From positions 806,001-870,000 of the forward strand of contig JADANN010000202.1 of assembly GCA_018806985.1 (NCBI GenBank): 64,000 bases of DNA, written 5' to 3'. The stretch is from Angiostrongylus vasorum (lineage: Eukaryota > Nematoda > Chromadorea > Rhabditida > Metastrongylidae). Positions 61,370 to 64,000 of the stretch are shown piece by piece. A program made the position numbers and the translations under genes. Positions within the stretch are counted from its first letter, which is position 1. Each line of letters begins with the position of its first letter. Under the pieces are notes generated by a model, which saw only the letters and a program-made list of their open reading frames with translations, had not been told where the DNA came from and did no database searches.

Positions 61370-61960
61370 TAAATTAACCATATCATAGTTAATCGCTCAT
61401 GAGAGTTCTACATCGCCTTCTATGCGAAGCATTCTTCCTCCTTCGCAGGCGGCAGAAAACTGGTAAGTTGTTTTAACGTAGTCCCAAAACCGTCATCAGT
61501 TAGAATTTCGCTACTACTTTGAATTTTTTAGGAAGACACCGTTGTCGAAGATATCACGGAGTAAGATCACTGACTTATTCAATACCTTCGCGATACTGTT
61601 CGGAAGGCCGAAATCTTGAAAGTCACCCATAAATATCTGCCTGGAGGAACTCTCGAGTTTGGTCAACATTTTCGAATTCGAATGTCGCGTTGTAGTAGTG
61701 TTAAGAATATCCCGTCTCACTGATATGAAATAGGGAGTTCGGGAAATAGGACCATATGATTGACAGCCACTGGATAACGTGTCATCCACTAATTTCACGA
61801 GATTTCAAACGAATAGGTGAAGACCATTAATCCGGCGATTATACTTTCTCACAGAAACCCTGAAGGAATGATATGATTTTCCTCTTGTCTCTCGAGCAAA
61901 TAAAACACGGCGTTCAACGAAGAACGGAAGCTCTACTGGCAAACGCTTACTCGAATCATA
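61370..61960 (+). pseudogene. RTE-type LINE fragment, internally deleted
   Basis: Reads in pieces as the end of the RTE endonuclease (HRLLCEAFFLLRRRQKTGK), the spacer before RT (VVEDITE, QYLRDTVRKAEILKVTHKYL) and, after deletion of the whole RT, the C-terminal part (YFLTETLKE, YDFPLVSRANKTRRSTKNGS). Stops and frameshifts throughout. The splice-like gaps here are an artefact of decay. Confidence 0.75.
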
Positions 61961-62084
61961 CCATTATCAACAGTTGGTGCAGATGCTGTTGTTCTTACGC
62001 GTCTTGTGAATTCCATGTGTGTTCGATCGGACAGTATACGTTCTGATTGTTCATTTAACATTACTAAACATTCAGCTCAAAAGG

Positions 62085-62455
62085 TGCAGATACCACAGTG
62101 GCAGTGATTCCGATGATCACGAGCACAGTGCTGGTTCGATGCCGTCCTAGGCTCACCAAGCCTGTCATCCTTCCGAGGTCTAGAGAACTGTACCGGACTT
62201 ATCCGGAAAAAATCACTCTCTGCAATCCAACTGGGAACGCTCCAGGTTGCCTAATCCAGTATTCCAGGGAGAATCGGCTCGACCAGCATTCTACGAAATT
62301 CAAGATGAAATGAAAATCATCAAGCAACAGCTGAATCGACACGTAGAAGTTGGACGGCCTTCGTGGATGATGGATGCGAAGAAACGAATCGAATGTCAGA
62401 AGTGGTGGGATCCGTATAATAGACGTGAAAACGGGTCATTAACAATAAAACAGAC
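62085..62455 (+). repeat. SINE D copy
   Basis: Head GTGCAGATACCACAGTGGCAG, GGTTCGATGCCG, shared domain with CCGGACTTATCCGG, D-specific CCTTCGTGGATGATGGATGCG. Confidence 0.9.
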
Positions 62456-64000
62456 ATTCAACTCTTGCTGGCTAAACTGTCATCAGTAAGTTCACACTGG
62501 ACGAACTGCAGTCTGAGATATGAAAACAACTTAGAGACAATGGCGCTAACAGTGCCAACACTCTGAGGGGTAAACGAATATCTTCGCGACTATCGAGGAT
62601 TGTCGATGAACAATTGAAACATTACAAGGAGCTCCTGCAAAAGATTCCATAGGAATATTTATGCTTATAATTTCCCAACGTTCCATGAAAAGTCGTAGCA
62701 TAGAACTGTATTATCGAGCCATCTCAAACATTATTTCATCGAGCAAGTTTTCTTAAAGCACTGTTGTTGTTTGACAGACAAATGAGCATAAAATTGGGAA
62801 AGTGAGCTAGTATGAATGGGCATTATATTATCCGTACACATCTCTGGATAATAACAGGCTTAGCGTTGTACGATAGTAGATAGATTAAGGCTATAGCATG
62901 TATAGAAAGTAGCCTTTACATTATGATTAGCAGGACAAAGCACCCTACCAATCCTAAGACTAAAAACTCTACTTACGTGGAATTTCTGAACCTATTATGT
63001 CCACTTTTTAAACCTTATGACCCTTTCCTTTATATCGTCTTCACAATTGAATCGGACATTTCTTAGTAGAATCACATCCTAGAGACCTTTTCGGTTGATG
63101 TCTAACTGACAATCAGCCGCTTCAAAATATTCGCCCCATCATCACTAACTGGAATTTGTATTAATGTATTTATATTAATGTATCTGCTTATCCCTTATAA
63201 GCTCACATGGTCCTGTCGGATACATTCGTGTTCATGTATGAACAGACTGGCTTTTTTTTGGAGAAATTAAGAATTTAAAAACATTACCCAACAAAGACAA
63301 ACAGTTAAAATCGATTTCATACTCAATCCTTTTGCAAATAGTACGTTTTCATAACATTTAACTTTGTATTAGTGTTTCATTTGTAACACTTTATTATGCA
63401 GCAGAATGTATCGACCAACATAACGTACAAATGTAACACGAGTATTACTTAAGAACGGTATGAATGAGGAAGCATAACAACATTTCAAATAAATTTTGTA
63501 ACATACAAAAGTAATATTAGACTTTTAGACAGAGAAGTTAACCCTAAATGAGATGCCTGAAGATAAGTAAGTCATGAATGCTCTTAAAAAGCTACAGATG
63601 ATAAAAACACGTAAGCAAAACACAGTAATCACATTCTTTGGCAAGTCCTATGGTTTGTTCGACGAATAACAAAAAATAAAGGGATAGGAAAACGTCTTAT
63701 ATACACTAGAAGGCACTGTAAAATTCGAGCAAAGACGAAAACGATAGGTCACTTCTATACCAATGAGATATATATACAAGAAAATGAGCTGCCAGTATCA
63801 CAGATAACAATATTATTTAAACTGGTGTCTTTAGCGCCTCACAAATCTCAGAATGATAAGATAAATCTATAAGGACGAATCCCGTAAATATACGGAGGAC
63901 GTGACAGACAATATCACTCATTACGTGGATGTGGTTGGGTTCGCCGAACAATTTCTAGGTTAAGCACCGCACGCATTCGCTCATATCTGAACTAGTTTCA
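62456..64000. other. no feature recognised
   Basis: About 1.5 kb of AT-rich DNA to the window edge, with no convincing exon on either strand and no match to the repeat families defined above. Confidence 0.4.

Noticed and set aside
61394..61640. A tidy two-exon gene (MRVLHRLLCEAFFLLRRR joined to GRHRCRRYHG...) with good splice sites
   Set aside because: In another frame the same DNA reads as RTE ORF2 (RKAEILKVTHK and flanking), so it is a decayed LINE fragment.
61514..61798. 94-codon minus-strand ORF
   Set aside because: Antisense to the RTE fragment at 61370-61960.

Overview
The window looks like chromosomal DNA of a nematode, most likely a repeat-rich strongylid (hookworm or trichostrongyle type) parasite. 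The basis is a Gi/o G-protein alpha gene with nematode-style exons, several short introns of about 38-120 bp with TTTTCAG-like acceptors, acceptors placed just before start codons as in spliced-leader genes, and RTE-type and Penelope-type retroelements. The species is an inference. No rRNA, tRNA gene or CRISPR array was seen.

The one gene recognised with certainty is a nine-exon plus-strand G-alpha gene (23975-30058, 354 residues). Joining exons by splice signals and reading phase gives further small genes that are hidden because each exon is short: a 200-residue six-exon minus gene (17136-18344), a 128-residue four-exon secreted protein (12623-13274), a 245-residue membrane protein with a proline-rich repeat tail (13429-16273), small secreted cysteine proteins (487-707, 43904-44469, 47915-48622, 49925-50230, 59792-60041), a 57-residue protein (5593-5886), and isolated last exons (9646-9915, 33257-33471, 42913-43087, 52196-52380, 54934-55379). 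None of these has a function I can name, and all are models made by eye.

Roughly half of the window is mobile DNA. It contains three tRNA-derived SINE families (called A, B and D here), a non-tRNA family C of about 390 bp, RTE LINE fragments (35.4, 45.3, 46.0-47.7 and 61.4-62.0 kb), Penelope-like elements with reverse transcriptase and GIY-YIG remains (10.0-11.2, 22.3-22.7 and 36.6-39.4 kb), a decayed mariner (30.7-31.1 kb), and short palindromic elements (family E) that share a hammerhead-like motif with the Penelope ends. SINE A and SINE D have different heads and tails but the same central domain of about 58 bp.

Layout: 0-5 kb repeats and one secreted peptide gene; 5-20 kb small genes on both strands with SINE-filled introns; 20-22.8 kb a 64-bp tandem array that runs into a SINE D, then repeats; 24-30 kb the G-alpha gene; 30-47.7 kb mostly decayed transposons with a few exons; 47.7-60 kb small secreted-protein genes, including a paralog pair with one dead copy; 60-64 kb repeats and sequence in which I recognise nothing.
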